From contig CP019326.1 in the NCBI GenBank assembly GCA_001971685.1, forward strand, positions 1,736,001-1,800,000: DNA of 64,000 nt. The letters run 5' to 3'. This document shows, piece after piece, positions 1-8,679 of this stretch. Under the pieces are notes generated by a model. That model was not told the origin of the DNA. It searched no databases and was given only the letters and a program-made list of their open reading frames with translations. The DNA comes from Halomonas sp. 1513. Lineage in GTDB: Bacteria > Pseudomonadota > Gammaproteobacteria > Pseudomonadales > Halomonadaceae. The translations under genes and the position numbers were made by a program. Position 1 is the stretch's first letter; each line of letters opens with the position of its first letter.

Positions 1-2
1 TG

Positions 3-1133
3 CGCGATGCCGGCCAGGGCCAGGGATTCGCGGCAAGCTTGGAGGGTGATGCCTTCGCGATGATGTGCTTCCTGCCGGCCCCGCCGCAAGATGCCGAGTC
101 GACCGGCATGGCCTTCGCCGACCATCTCCAGCAGCGCCTGAGCGAGCCACTGCGGGCCAACGACCAGGAGTGGCTGCTGCTGCCGCGGATCGGGATGGCT
201 CGCTCCGACGCCAGTGCCACGCCGCTCGCCATGCTCGAAGCATCACGTTTGGCTGCGCGCCGCGTAGCAGTGGCGCGGCAGCGTCGCCCGCAATGCCATG
301 TGGCGCAGATGACCGCGGCCCAGGATCGCCAGCTGGCGCTGATCGAGTCGCTGAATGCGGTCCTGGCGGTCAGCGAGGCCGAGCGCGAGCGACACTTCAG
401 CCTGGAGGTGACACCCACCTGGCTGCTCAGCGGCGGCCTGGCGGGGGGCGAGTGTCGCTTGCGCTGGCAGCATCCGCGCTGGGGCGAGGTCGATGCCGAG
501 ACCCTCGCCCAGTTGGCCGAGCGCTGCCGTCGTCAGGCGAGCCTGGATCGCATCCTGGTGGGCAAGGTGCTGACCGCGCTCGCGGCCAGCGGGCTAGGCG
601 CCCAGCCGGCGCTGCGCTGGGCGCTGCCGGTAGCCGTTCATCACCTGGTAGCGCAGGGGCTACTCGAGTGGCTGGTGGCGAGCTGTCGCGCACGCGACCT
701 GGCCGTCGAGCGCTTGGAGCTGCAGCCCTACGGTCTGGGGGAACACATCGAGCCACTGAGGCTACAGCGCGCCATGCGGCGCTGTCGGGATCATGAGATC
801 GGCCTGGTGATGGATGGCCTCGAGCACCCCGGGCACGGCCTGGCGGCACTCTATCGCCTGCCCTACACCCGGCTGGTAGTCGAACCTGCGCTGCTCTGCG
901 ACGTACCCAGCGACCAGCGCGCAGTACTGCTGCTCAAAGGACTGCGCGATATGGCCCATATGGCCGGGCGGCAGTGCACGGTGCGCGGCATCGATAACGC
1001 CGAGCAGCTCAGCGTGCTCAAGGGGCTGGGGGTCGTGGCCGGCCAGGGGCGTCTATACGGCGAAGCGACGACCTTCGAGACGCTGGCCGAGCAGTGGAGA
1101 GGCACGCAGCCGGCCAGGGGAGTGTCAACGTGA
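3..1133 (+). CDS. Degenerate GGDEF-EAL tandem protein, 5' end outside the window
   Basis: The open frame runs in from before the window edge, so the true start is missing. The first visible residues hold the end of a GGDEF domain whose signature has decayed to EGDAF. An EAL-like domain follows from about codon 130 of the visible part, with ECRLRW where EAL-RW is expected, MDGLEHP where the DDFG metal site should be, and RGID where EGIE should be. The catalytic acidic residues of both domains are therefore mostly absent. By family knowledge such proteins act as c-di-GMP receptors or structural partners and not as enzymes; that is inference here. It overlaps the next EAL gene by 4 bases, so the two are probably translated together and may work as a pair. 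Upstream sensor domains cannot be seen. Confidence 0.8.
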   Translation, partial: RDAGQGQGFAASLEGDAFAMMCFLPAPPQDAESTGMAFADHLQQRLSEPLRANDQEWLLLPRIGMARSDASATPLAMLEASRLAARRVAVARQRRPQCHVAQMTAAQDRQLALIESLNAVLAVSEAERERHFSLEVTPTWLLSGGLAGGECRLRWQHPRWGEVDAETLAQLAERCRRQASLDRILVGKVLTALAASGLGAQPALRWALPVAVHHLVAQGLLEWLVASCRARDLAVERLELQPYGLGEHIEPLRLQRAMRRCRDHEIGLVMDGLEHPGHGLAALYRLPYTRLVVEPALLCDVPSDQRAVLLLKGLRDMAHMAGRQCTVRGIDNAEQLSVLKGLGVVAGQGRLYGEATTFETLAEQWRGTQPARGVST

Positions 1134-2086
1134 GCGCTATCGGCGTGGAGCTGGCATCGCTACTGCTGGTCGCCAGCGCCTGCGTGCTGCTGCTGGTATC
1201 CACGTTGGTATGGCGCTCAGGGAGTCGTATCGCCCAGCTACCGGGACCGCACGCGTCGAGTGACGCGCCGCGCAAGGGGACGCCGCGCGAGCAGCAGGTG
1301 GCTGAGGCGCTGGAAAGCGCCCTGGCACAGGATCAGCCCTTCTTCGAGTTGTTTCTTCAGCCACAGCTGGGCCTTGCCCAGCGGGACGTGCTGGGTGCCG
1401 AGGTGCTGATCCGCTGGCAGCATGCACGGCTAGGATTTATCTCCCCGGCGGAATTCATCCCCATCGCTGAACACAGCGGCCTGATCGAGACACTCGACGA
1501 GCAGGTCTTCGAGGCCAGCCTGCGGGTGCTGGCCGCAGCGCCCACGGCACCCGGCTTCGCCCTGGCCATCAATTTTTCGATTCAGCACTTCACCGACCTG
1601 ACGTTTCCCGGGCGGCTGCTCGACAGGTGTCGTCAGCACGGCGTATCGCCCAGCAGCATCGATATCGAAATTACCGAGCACGTTAGCTTCTTCGACCTCG
1701 AGACCATCAAGCGTGTCATGTCGCTATTGCGGCATCACGGTTTCGGCATCGCCCTGGACGATTTCGGCAGCGGCTACACGTCGCTGCGTTTTCTGCAGAA
1801 CCTGCCGTTTACCAAGGTCAAGCTCGACAAGCTGTTCATCGACCCGATCGATAGCGAGCAGCGCAGCCGAGCCTTGGTCAAGAGCCTGATCGGCATGGCG
1901 GACAGCCTGGGCCTCAAGGCCGTTGCCGAGGGCATCGAAACCCATGGACAGCTCGAGCAGCTGCGCAAGATGGGCTGTCCGATCGGCCAGGGCTACCTGC
2001 TGGGGCGGCCCCAGCCGCTGGATGAGTTCTTCGTGGTGCACTTTGGTCAGGACCTGTCGCTGGCGTGGGGCTTGGCCAAAGAGTGA
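1130..2086 (+). CDS. Membrane-anchored EAL-domain c-di-GMP phosphodiesterase
   Basis: The start chosen is GTG at 1130, overlapping the TGA of the upstream gene, with an AGGGGAG ribosome site 8 bases before it; a longer frame opening at 1094 has no such site. The protein has one N-terminal membrane segment (about residues 5-26), a short linker and a full EAL domain. The key residues look intact: EVL in place of EAL, INFS, EITE, DDFGSGYTSL, the lysine in KLDK, EGIE and GQGY. It should hydrolyse c-di-GMP to pGpG at the inner membrane. No periplasmic sensor is visible, so activity may be set by the overlapping degenerate GGDEF-EAL partner (inference). A hairpin without a T-run follows the stop codon. 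Confidence 0.85.
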   Translation: MSAIGVELASLLLVASACVLLLVSTLVWRSGSRIAQLPGPHASSDAPRKGTPREQQVAEALESALAQDQPFFELFLQPQLGLAQRDVLGAEVLIRWQHARLGFISPAEFIPIAEHSGLIETLDEQVFEASLRVLAAAPTAPGFALAINFSIQHFTDLTFPGRLLDRCRQHGVSPSSIDIEITEHVSFFDLETIKRVMSLLRHHGFGIALDDFGSGYTSLRFLQNLPFTKVKLDKLFIDPIDSEQRSRALVKSLIGMADSLGLKAVAEGIETHGQLEQLRKMGCPIGQGYLLGRPQPLDEFFVVHFGQDLSLAWGLAKE

Positions 2087-2108
2087 GCCCGGCTGGTTGG
2101 CCGGGCTC
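2085..2108. terminator. Hairpin at the convergent end of the EAL gene and the L,D-transpeptidase gene
   Basis: GAGCCCGG (2085-2092) and CCGGGCTC (2101-2108) form a perfect 8-bp stem with an 8-base loop between two converging genes. There is no T-run on either strand, so it is either a weak bidirectional terminator or a 3'-end stabilising hairpin. Confidence 0.45.
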
Positions 2109-2135
2109 GAAAGGGGCAGCTTGGCAGCGGGGCGG

Positions 2136-3239
2136 TCAGCCCATGGCCAGTTCGAGCTGCTGGTAGAGGCCGTTATCCGGCTCGCCGAGGTGGCGGTAGA
2201 GGCCTTCCGGTGCCGGCTGGGGCTCCTCGGCGCTCTCGATGGGCTCCTCGCGGGCTTCGCGCAGTACCGCCACGGGCTGGCCCTTGGGCGCTTCGACCTC
2301 GGCGCGCACGCGGGCGTAGTCCACCGGCGGCTGCTCGTCGCCGAAGGCGCTGGCGAGCATCTCCAGGGCGTTGAGCACCGGCTGGAAGGAGCCCTCCTGC
2401 TCATCCAGCAGCGGGAACGACTGCACCAGCAGCGCGCCCTCGGCGTCCCAGCCGGCCTTGAACGGCTCATTGATCAAGTGCACCGCCGTGCCCACCGGCA
2501 CCCGCGAGTAGAGCGACTCGATATCCCGCGGCAGCATGCGGATGCAGCCGCGGCTGGCGCGCATGCCGACGCCGTCGGGCTGGTTGGTGCCGTGGATCAG
2601 GTAGCTCGGCAGGCCGAGCAGGATCGCATGCCGGCCCAGCGGGTTGTCGGGGCCCGGCGGCACCACCGCGGGCGGCGGCTCGCCGCGGGCGGCGGCCTCT
2701 TCGCGCATCGAGCGCGGCGGCGCCCAGTGCGGATCCTTGATGTTCATGGTGGTGCGGGTCGAGGCCACCGGCGTGGCAAAGCCTTCGCGGCCGACGCTGA
2801 TCGGGTAGGTCTCGACGATCGGCGTCTCGCCGCTGGCCGTGGGCGGGTAGTAGTAGAGGCGCATCTCCGGCAGGTTGACGACGATCCCGTCGCGCGGGCC
2901 GGGGGGCAGGATGTGCTGGGTGGGCAGCACCACCTCGGCGCCTTCGCCCGGGTACCACATGCTCAGCTCGGGGTTGGCGCGGCGCATCTCCTCGATGCCG
3001 AGGCCGAAGCGGTGGCCGATGTCGATCAGGGTGTCTTCCTTTGCCGCGATCACGGTCTGGATGCTGCCGATCACGTCGCCCCGCTCGGGGATAGGATAGT
3101 GCCCCACCGGGCGCTCGCCGTTGCTGGCGTCTGCCAGTGCCAGCGGCGAGATCGCCAGCAGGGCCGTGGCCAGGGCGGCACGCAGGCGTCCGCTCAGGCC
3201 GTGGGTCAGGTGCATGTTCATGGGCTTGGTCTCGTTCAC
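2136..3239 (-). CDS. L,D-transpeptidase (YkuD/ErfK family) with signal peptide
   Basis: The enzyme cross-links or anchors peptidoglycan peptides in the periplasm. An N-terminal signal peptide (hydrophobic core about residues 19-35, ending ALADA) is followed by a LysM-like segment (about 60-107) and a YkuD catalytic domain (about 115-255). The catalytic signature is visible as HGTNQ around His216 and ASRGCIRM with Cys232. About 110 residues follow, rich in Glu and Pro, with no domain I recognise. The start is GTG at 3239, with AAAGG 9 bases upstream; an ATG at 3221 is the alternative. The gene lies 44 bases after mfd on the same strand and may be co-transcribed. Substrate specificity (Braun lipoprotein anchoring or 3-3 cross-links) cannot be read from sequence. 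Confidence 0.88.
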   Translation of the reverse strand: MNETKPMNMHLTHGLSGRLRAALATALLAISPLALADASNGERPVGHYPIPERGDVIGSIQTVIAAKEDTLIDIGHRFGLGIEEMRRANPELSMWYPGEGAEVVLPTQHILPPGPRDGIVVNLPEMRLYYYPPTASGETPIVETYPISVGREGFATPVASTRTTMNIKDPHWAPPRSMREEAAARGEPPPAVVPPGPDNPLGRHAILLGLPSYLIHGTNQPDGVGMRASRGCIRMLPRDIESLYSRVPVGTAVHLINEPFKAGWDAEGALLVQSFPLLDEQEGSFQPVLNALEMLASAFGDEQPPVDYARVRAEVEAPKGQPVAVLREAREEPIESAEEPQPAPEGLYRHLGEPDNGLYQQLELAMG

Positions 3240-3283
3240 CGAGTCATACCTTTATCATCAGGCGCTTGCTCGGTGTCAGCCGT

Positions 3284-6200
3284 TCAAGCCGCCTCGGTCT
3301 TGCGGTTCAATCGCTCCAGCAGGCCTTCGACCACGCTGAAGCGCGTTTCTTCGGTTTCCATCTCGAGCTCGAAGCGCAGGGTATCGGCGCCATCGAGCCG
3401 GTAGTGAACCGGATCCTTCTGTATCAGGGTGACCAGCGTCATCGGGTCGACGGCGGTGCCGGTGGCAAATATCGCCCGGCCGCGCTGAGGCCCCGCCTCG
3501 AGCCGCGAAATGCCCAGCCGCTCGGCGCGCTGACGCAGCCGGGTCTGGCGCATCAGTGTCTTGAGCGGTGCCGGCAGCAGGCCGAAACGGTCTACCAGTT
3601 CGACCTGCAGTTCCTTGAGTGCTGCCTCGTCCTCGGCGCTGGCAATGCGTTTATACATGATCAGGCGCTGCTGCACATCAGGCATGTAGTCGTCGGGGAT
3701 CAGCGCCGGCAGATTCAGGCTGATTTCCACCCCCTGGTCCAGCGGCGCCTCGATGTTCGGCGTCTTGCCGGCCTTGATCGCCTTCACCGCACGATCGAGC
3801 ATCTGCATATACAAACTATAGCCGATGGTTTCCATCTGGCCGCTCTGTTCGTCGCCGAGCAGCTCGCCGGCGCCGCGAATCTCCATGTCATGGCTGGCCA
3901 GGGTGAAGCCGGCGCCGAGATCCTCGGCCTGGCTGATCGCCTCTAGGCGCTTGGCGGCATCCTTGGTGATCGCCTTGGGGTGCGGGGTCAGCAGGTAGGC
4001 GTAGGCCTGGTGGTGGCTGCGCCCCACGCGGCCGCGAAGCTGGTGCAGCTGGGCCAGGCCGAACTTGTCGGCGCGCTCGATGATGATGGTGTTGGCGCTG
4101 GGCACGTCGATACCGGTCTCGATGATCGTCGAGCACACCAGCACGTTGAAGCGCTTGTGGTAGAAGTCGGACATGATGCGCTCCAGCGAGCGCTCCGGCA
4201 GCTGGCCGTGGGCCACCCCGACCCGCGCTTCGGGCACCAGCTCACGCAGCTTCTCGGCGCTGGTCTCGATGCTCTTGACCTCGTTGTGCAGCACGTAGAC
4301 CTGACCGCCGCGCAGGATCTCGCGCAGGATCGCCTCCTTGACCACCGCCTCGTTGCGCTGCTGGACGAAGGTCTTGACCGACAGCCGCCGCGCCGGCGGG
4401 GTGGCGATGATCGACAGGTCGCGGATGCCGCTCATCGCCATGTTGAGGGTGCGCGGGATCGGCGTGGCGGTCAGGGTCAGGATATCGACCTCGGCGCGCA
4501 GGCTCTTGAGGCGCTCCTTCTGGGCCACCCCGAAGCGGTGCTCCTCGTCGATGATCAGCAGGCCCATGTTGGGGAAGTTCATGCGCTTGGAGAGCAGCTT
4601 GTGGGTGCCGATGACGATGTCGGCGCGGCCCTCCTCGATGCGCTTCAGCGACTCGGCCTGGCCCTTGCCGCCGGTAAAGCGCGAGATCAGCTCGACCTGC
4701 ACCGCGGTATCGGCGAAGCGGTCGCGGAAGTTGTCGTAGTGCTGCTGGGCGAGCAGGGTGGTAGGCACCAGCACCACCACTTGGCGGCCGGAGTGCACGG
4801 CGAGGAAGGCGGCGCGCATCGCCACCTCGGTCTTGCCGAAGCCGACGTCGCCGCACACCACCCGGTCCATCGGCTGCGGGCGGGTCATGTCGCCGATCAC
4901 CGCGCCGATCGCCGCCTGCTGGTCGGGGGTCTCCTCGAACGGGAAGTTGCCGGCGAAGCGGGCGTACTCCTCCACCGGGAAGTCGCAGGCAAAGCCGACC
5001 CGCGCCTCGCGCCGGGCGTAGACGTCGAGCAGCTCGGCGGCGGTGTCGCGGATCTTCTCGGCGGCCTTGCGCTTGGCCTTGTCCCAGGTCTCCGAGCCGA
5101 GCTTGTGCAGCGGCGCCAGCTCGTCGCTGGCGCCGGCGTAGCGCGAGATCAGGTGCAGGCTGTCCACCGGCACGTAGAGCTTGGCGCCGTCGGCGTACTC
5201 GAGGGCCAGAAACTCGGCGGCCTGGCCGCCGGCCTCGAGGCGCTCCAGGCCCAGGTAGCGGCCCACGCCGTGGGCCTGGTGGACCACCGGCGAGCCCTCG
5301 TGCAGTTCGGCCAGGTGGCGTACCGCCAGCTCGTTGTCGTCGGTGGCCTTGGCGCGTCGCCGGCTCTGGCGCACCACCTCGCCGAACAGCTCCGACTCGG
5401 TGATCACCGCCAGGCGAATCGCGGCGTCGCTGTCGCCCAGCGCCAGGCCCGAGTCGAGGCCGCCTTCGGTGATCGCCAGGCGCTGCTCGCCGTCGGCGAA
5501 GGCGTGCCAGTCGTCGACGTGGGGCAGGGCGAGCTGCAGCGGAGCGAGCTGCTCCTCGATGGCCTCGCGGCGACCGCGGGACTCGGCGACGAACAGCACC
5601 CGCGCCGCGGCATGCTCGGCGAGGAAGCGCTGCAGCGCCGCCAGCGGCTGCTGGGCGCGGGCGTTGATGGCCACCGTGGGCGGCGGCTGGGTAGCCGAGA
5701 GGTGGGCGTGGGGGTGGTCCGGGTCTTCGGACATCGCCACCCGCGGGTGGCGCTTGATGGCGCCGAACACCTCGGCGGCGGGCACGAAGGCGCGATGCGG
5801 CGGCAGCAACGGGCGCGTCGGGTCGACGCCGAGGTTCTCATAGCGGCTCTCGATGGCCGCCCAGTGGTGCTCGGCGGCCTCGAACACGCCGGGCAGGGTG
5901 GCCACCCGGGTGCCCTCGGCGAGGTGCTCGAACAGCGTCGCGGTCTCCTCGAAAAACAGCGGCAGGTACTGCTCGAGCCCCGGCGAGGGGATGCCCTTGA
6001 GGGCATCGACGTAGAGCGGGCACTGGCGCGGATCGACGTCGAACAGCGTCTCGAAGCCGTCGCGGAAGCAGGCGATGGCGCTGCGCGACAGCGAATACTC
6101 ATGCGCCGGCAGCAGCTCGACACGCTCGACCTTGTCCTGGCTGCGCTGGGTGTCGGGATCGAAGTGGCGCAGGGTGTCGATCTCGTCGTCGAACAGGTCG

Positions 6201-6745
6201 ATGCGCAGCGGCGACTCGCTGCCCATCGGGAAGAGATCGATCAGCGCACCGCGCAGCGCATACTCGCCCGGCTCGTAGACCGTCTCCACCGCGCGGTAGC
6301 CGGCCCGCGACAGGCTCTCGCGGAAGCCCTCGCGGTCGAGCTGCTGGCCGACGGCCAGGGTCATCACCCGCCCGGCGATATAGTCCACCGGTGGCAAGCG
6401 CTGCATCAGGGTGTTGATCGGCACCAGCACGATGCCGTGGCGGGCCTGCTGCAGGTCGCGCAGGGTGCGCAGCCGCGCCGAGACGATGTCCTGGTGCGGC
6501 GAGAAGCTGTCGTAGGGCAGCGTCTCCCAGTCGGGGAACGGCATCACCGGGGCGTCGGCAAAGAACGCCAGGTCGTTTTCCAGGCGCTGGGCCTCGGCGG
6601 TGTCGGCGGTGATCACCAGCAGCGGCGCATCGCCGGCCAGGCGCGCCAGGGCCAGCGCCAGGGCGCTGCCGTGGGGGCGCTGCCAGTAGCGCGTCTCGCG
6701 GGTGCCGGAGGGGCGGGGTGGGTCGAGCGGTGAAAAGTGCGGCAT
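3284..6745 (-). CDS. mfd: Transcription-repair coupling factor Mfd
   Basis: Mfd displaces RNA polymerase stalled at DNA lesions and recruits UvrA. The 1153-residue length matches the family. The N-terminal third is UvrB-like (motifs such as PFPDWETLPYD near residue 70), followed by the RNA-polymerase interaction domain (VVHQAHGVGRYLGLE, about 485-500), then the RecG-like helicase motor: Walker A GDVGFGKT ending near residue 639, DEEH at 733-736, LTATPIPRT, and the motif VI/TRG region QLRGRVGRSHHQAYAYL. The C-terminal regulatory domain is complete. The gene diverges from gap across a 186-base region holding a REP-like hairpin and the gap promoter. Identity is certain from length and motif order. 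Confidence 0.98.
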   Translation of the reverse strand: MPHFSPLDPPRPSGTRETRYWQRPHGSALALALARLAGDAPLLVITADTAEAQRLENDLAFFADAPVMPFPDWETLPYDSFSPHQDIVSARLRTLRDLQQARHGIVLVPINTLMQRLPPVDYIAGRVMTLAVGQQLDREGFRESLSRAGYRAVETVYEPGEYALRGALIDLFPMGSESPLRIDLFDDEIDTLRHFDPDTQRSQDKVERVELLPAHEYSLSRSAIACFRDGFETLFDVDPRQCPLYVDALKGIPSPGLEQYLPLFFEETATLFEHLAEGTRVATLPGVFEAAEHHWAAIESRYENLGVDPTRPLLPPHRAFVPAAEVFGAIKRHPRVAMSEDPDHPHAHLSATQPPPTVAINARAQQPLAALQRFLAEHAAARVLFVAESRGRREAIEEQLAPLQLALPHVDDWHAFADGEQRLAITEGGLDSGLALGDSDAAIRLAVITESELFGEVVRQSRRRAKATDDNELAVRHLAELHEGSPVVHQAHGVGRYLGLERLEAGGQAAEFLALEYADGAKLYVPVDSLHLISRYAGASDELAPLHKLGSETWDKAKRKAAEKIRDTAAELLDVYARREARVGFACDFPVEEYARFAGNFPFEETPDQQAAIGAVIGDMTRPQPMDRVVCGDVGFGKTEVAMRAAFLAVHSGRQVVVLVPTTLLAQQHYDNFRDRFADTAVQVELISRFTGGKGQAESLKRIEEGRADIVIGTHKLLSKRMNFPNMGLLIIDEEHRFGVAQKERLKSLRAEVDILTLTATPIPRTLNMAMSGIRDLSIIATPPARRLSVKTFVQQRNEAVVKEAILREILRGGQVYVLHNEVKSIETSAEKLRELVPEARVGVAHGQLPERSLERIMSDFYHKRFNVLVCSTIIETGIDVPSANTIIIERADKFGLAQLHQLRGRVGRSHHQAYAYLLTPHPKAITKDAAKRLEAISQAEDLGAGFTLASHDMEIRGAGELLGDEQSGQMETIGYSLYMQMLDRAVKAIKAGKTPNIEAPLDQGVEISLNLPALIPDDYMPDVQQRLIMYKRIASAEDEAALKELQVELVDRFGLLPAPLKTLMRQTRLRQRAERLGISRLEAGPQRGRAIFATGTAVDPMTLVTLIQKDPVHYRLDGADTLRFELEMETEETRFSVVEGLLERLNRKTEAA

Positions 6746-6754
6746 GGTATCGAA

Positions 6755-6783
6755 ATCGCGAACCTTGGGAGCGAATCCGCGAT
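6755..6783. repeat. REP-like hairpin between mfd and gap
   Basis: ATCGCG at 6755-6760 pairs with CGCGAT at 6778-6783 around GGGAGCGAAT. The unit resembles the GGGAGCGACTTCAGTCGCGA elements found elsewhere in this window. It sits directly upstream of the mfd start codon. Confidence 0.5.
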
Positions 6784-6861
6784 GATAGCAGCCTTATATG
6801 CATCTTGTAGTCAAGCCGGCGATTCTGTAATTGCCCTACAGCGGGTGCGACTATCCAGCAA

Positions 6862-6890
6862 TTGCCGTCGTGCTGCACTGCCGCGATAAT
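6862..6890 (+). promoter_or_regulatory. Probable sigma-70 promoter of gap
   Basis: TTGCCG at 6862-6867 and GATAAT at 6885-6890 are separated by 17 bases and lie 42 bases before the gap start codon. The match is by eye to sigma-70 consensus. Confidence 0.5.
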
Positions 6891-6931
6891 GAACGTCACA
6901 CTTGATACCCATGACGTAGAAGAGGCCCCAC

Positions 6932-8395
6932 GTGACTCAGCAAACGCTCGAGACCGTCTTTGAGGAGTGGCAGGGTAGTGAAGCCATTGCCGAAGAAATG
7001 ATTCCGCTGCTGGGCAAGCTCTACCGCCAGTACAATATCGTCACCTCGCTGTTCGGCCGCTCGCTGATCAACCAGTCGGTGATCCGCATCCTCAAGGACC
7101 ATCGCTTCGTCAAGAAGGTCGAGGGCACCGAGCTCGACGTGCGCGACACCTTCCCGCTGGTCAAGGCCATGACCGAGCTCGACCTGGGGCCGGCCCACAT
7201 CGACGTCGGCAAGCTGGCGGTGGCCTACAAGACCCGCGGCAACGGCGACGTCCACGCCTTCCTCGAGCGCGAGCTGGCCGAGATCGTCGGCGGCCATCAG
7301 ACCAACGGCAACCACAACGAGCCCAAGGACGTGGTGCTCTACGGCTTCGGCCGTATCGGTCGCATCCTGGCGCGGATCCTGATCGAGAAGGCCGGCGGCG
7401 GCAACCTGCTGCGCCTGCGCGCGATCGTGGTGCGCGGCCGCGGCGATATCGCCAAGGACCTCGAGAAGCGCGCCAGCCTGCTGCGCCGCGACTCGGTGCA
7501 CGGCCCCTTCTCGGGCAGCATTGCCGTGGATGCCGAGAATAGCGCGCTGATCGCCAACGGCAACTATATCAAGGTGATCTACGCCGACTCGCCTTCCGAG
7601 ATCGACTACACCGCCTACGGCATCGACAACGCGCTGATCGTCGACAACACCGGCATGTGGCGCGACGAGGAGGGCCTCTCCCAGCACCTCGCGTGCAAGG
7701 GGGCCGCCAAGGCGCTGCTCACCGCGCCGGGCAAGGGCGACATCAAGAACGTGGTCTATGGCATCAACCACCCCGACATCACCAGCGACGACCGCATCGT
7801 CTCTGCCGCCTCGTGCACCACCAACGCCATCGTGCCGGTGCTCAAGGCGATCAATGATCAATACGGCATCGAGCACGGCCACGTCGAGACGGTACACGCC
7901 TACACCAACGACCAGAACCTGATCGACAACTATCACAAGGGCGATCGCCGCGGCCGCAGCGCTCCGCTCAACATGGTGCTGACCGAGACCGGTGCCGCCA
8001 AGGCGGTGGCCAAGGCGCTGCCTGAATTGACCGGCAAGCTGACCGGCAACGCCATCCGCGTGCCGATCCCCAACGTGTCGATGGCGATCCTCAATCTCAA
8101 CCTGCACACCGAGACCGACGCCGAGGCGCTCAACGACTACCTGCGGCGCATGGCGGTGCACTCGCCGATGCAGAAGCAGATCGACTACGTCGACTCGCCG
8201 GAGGTGGTCTCCTCGGACTTCGTCGGCAACCGCCACGCCGGCATCGTCGACGCCAAGGCGACCATTGCCGACGGCAAGAACGCCGTGCTCTACGTGTGGT
8301 ACGACAACGAGTTCGGCTACAGCTGCCAGGTGGTGCGTATCCTGCAGCACATGTCCAACGTCAGCTTTCTGGTCTTCCCCAAGGATCGCGACTGA
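6932..8395 (+). CDS. gap: Glyceraldehyde-3-phosphate dehydrogenase, long (about 480-residue) form
   Basis: It oxidises glyceraldehyde 3-phosphate to 1,3-bisphosphoglycerate, or the reverse, in central carbon metabolism. The 487-residue protein has an N-terminal extension of about 125 residues absent from ordinary GapA, then the NAD(P)-binding Rossmann motif VVLYGFGRIGRILAR and the active-site motif SAASCTTNA with catalytic Cys295. The closing part YDNEFGYSCQVVRI is typical. The start is GTG at 6932 with GAAGAGG seven bases upstream. The long form beside mfd and upstream of nqr is also what I know from Pseudomonas. Whether it serves glycolysis or gluconeogenesis cannot be decided from sequence. 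A terminator hairpin follows. Confidence 0.93.
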   Translation: MTQQTLETVFEEWQGSEAIAEEMIPLLGKLYRQYNIVTSLFGRSLINQSVIRILKDHRFVKKVEGTELDVRDTFPLVKAMTELDLGPAHIDVGKLAVAYKTRGNGDVHAFLERELAEIVGGHQTNGNHNEPKDVVLYGFGRIGRILARILIEKAGGGNLLRLRAIVVRGRGDIAKDLEKRASLLRRDSVHGPFSGSIAVDAENSALIANGNYIKVIYADSPSEIDYTAYGIDNALIVDNTGMWRDEEGLSQHLACKGAAKALLTAPGKGDIKNVVYGINHPDITSDDRIVSAASCTTNAIVPVLKAINDQYGIEHGHVETVHAYTNDQNLIDNYHKGDRRGRSAPLNMVLTETGAAKAVAKALPELTGKLTGNAIRVPIPNVSMAILNLNLHTETDAEALNDYLRRMAVHSPMQKQIDYVDSPEVVSSDFVGNRHAGIVDAKATIADGKNAVLYVWYDNEFGYSCQVVRILQHMSNVSFLVFPKDRD

Positions 8396-8443
8396 TCCCA
8401 GCACCGGGCGAGGCCCCGCCCAGTGCCGCTTAGACGCTTCGAT

Positions 8444-8475
8444 ACGGCCCGCCGAGACACTCGGCGGGCCGTTTT
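8444..8475 (+). terminator. Rho-independent terminator after gap
   Basis: A perfect 12-bp stem, ACGGCCCGCCGA (8444-8455) with TCGGCGGGCCGT (8461-8472), a five-base loop GACAC and a T-run beginning at 8472. Confidence 0.85.
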
Positions 8476-8489
8476 GCGCTGTCTCGCCG

Positions 8490-8519
8490 TTGGCCTTTCG
8501 CTGCGTATCTCTTTATAAT
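8490..8519 (+). promoter_or_regulatory. Probable promoter of the nqr operon
   Basis: A perfect TATAAT lies at 8514-8519, with TTGGCC at 8490-8495 and an 18-base spacer. The inferred transcript would carry a leader of about 150 bases before nqrA at 8680. No other strong promoter is seen upstream of the operon. Confidence 0.6.
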
Positions 8520-8679
8520 ACTCAGGATTTTTGGCATGGCTCGGCTGAGCCCGAGTCGAACTGGCAACCTTCTGATAAGAAAAGAATTCGAAGTCCGTGA
8601 CGAGCGGCCCGGCGCAAGCCGCGCTGCCGCGTGCGTCGAACCCCTTTCCTTCCACATCAGATCCTAACTGGGCGAGACT

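Noticed and set aside
3980..6733. A 917-codon plus-strand frame over mfd
   Set aside because: Shadow frame in GC-rich DNA with Arg/Gly/His-rich composition; mfd on the other strand is certain.
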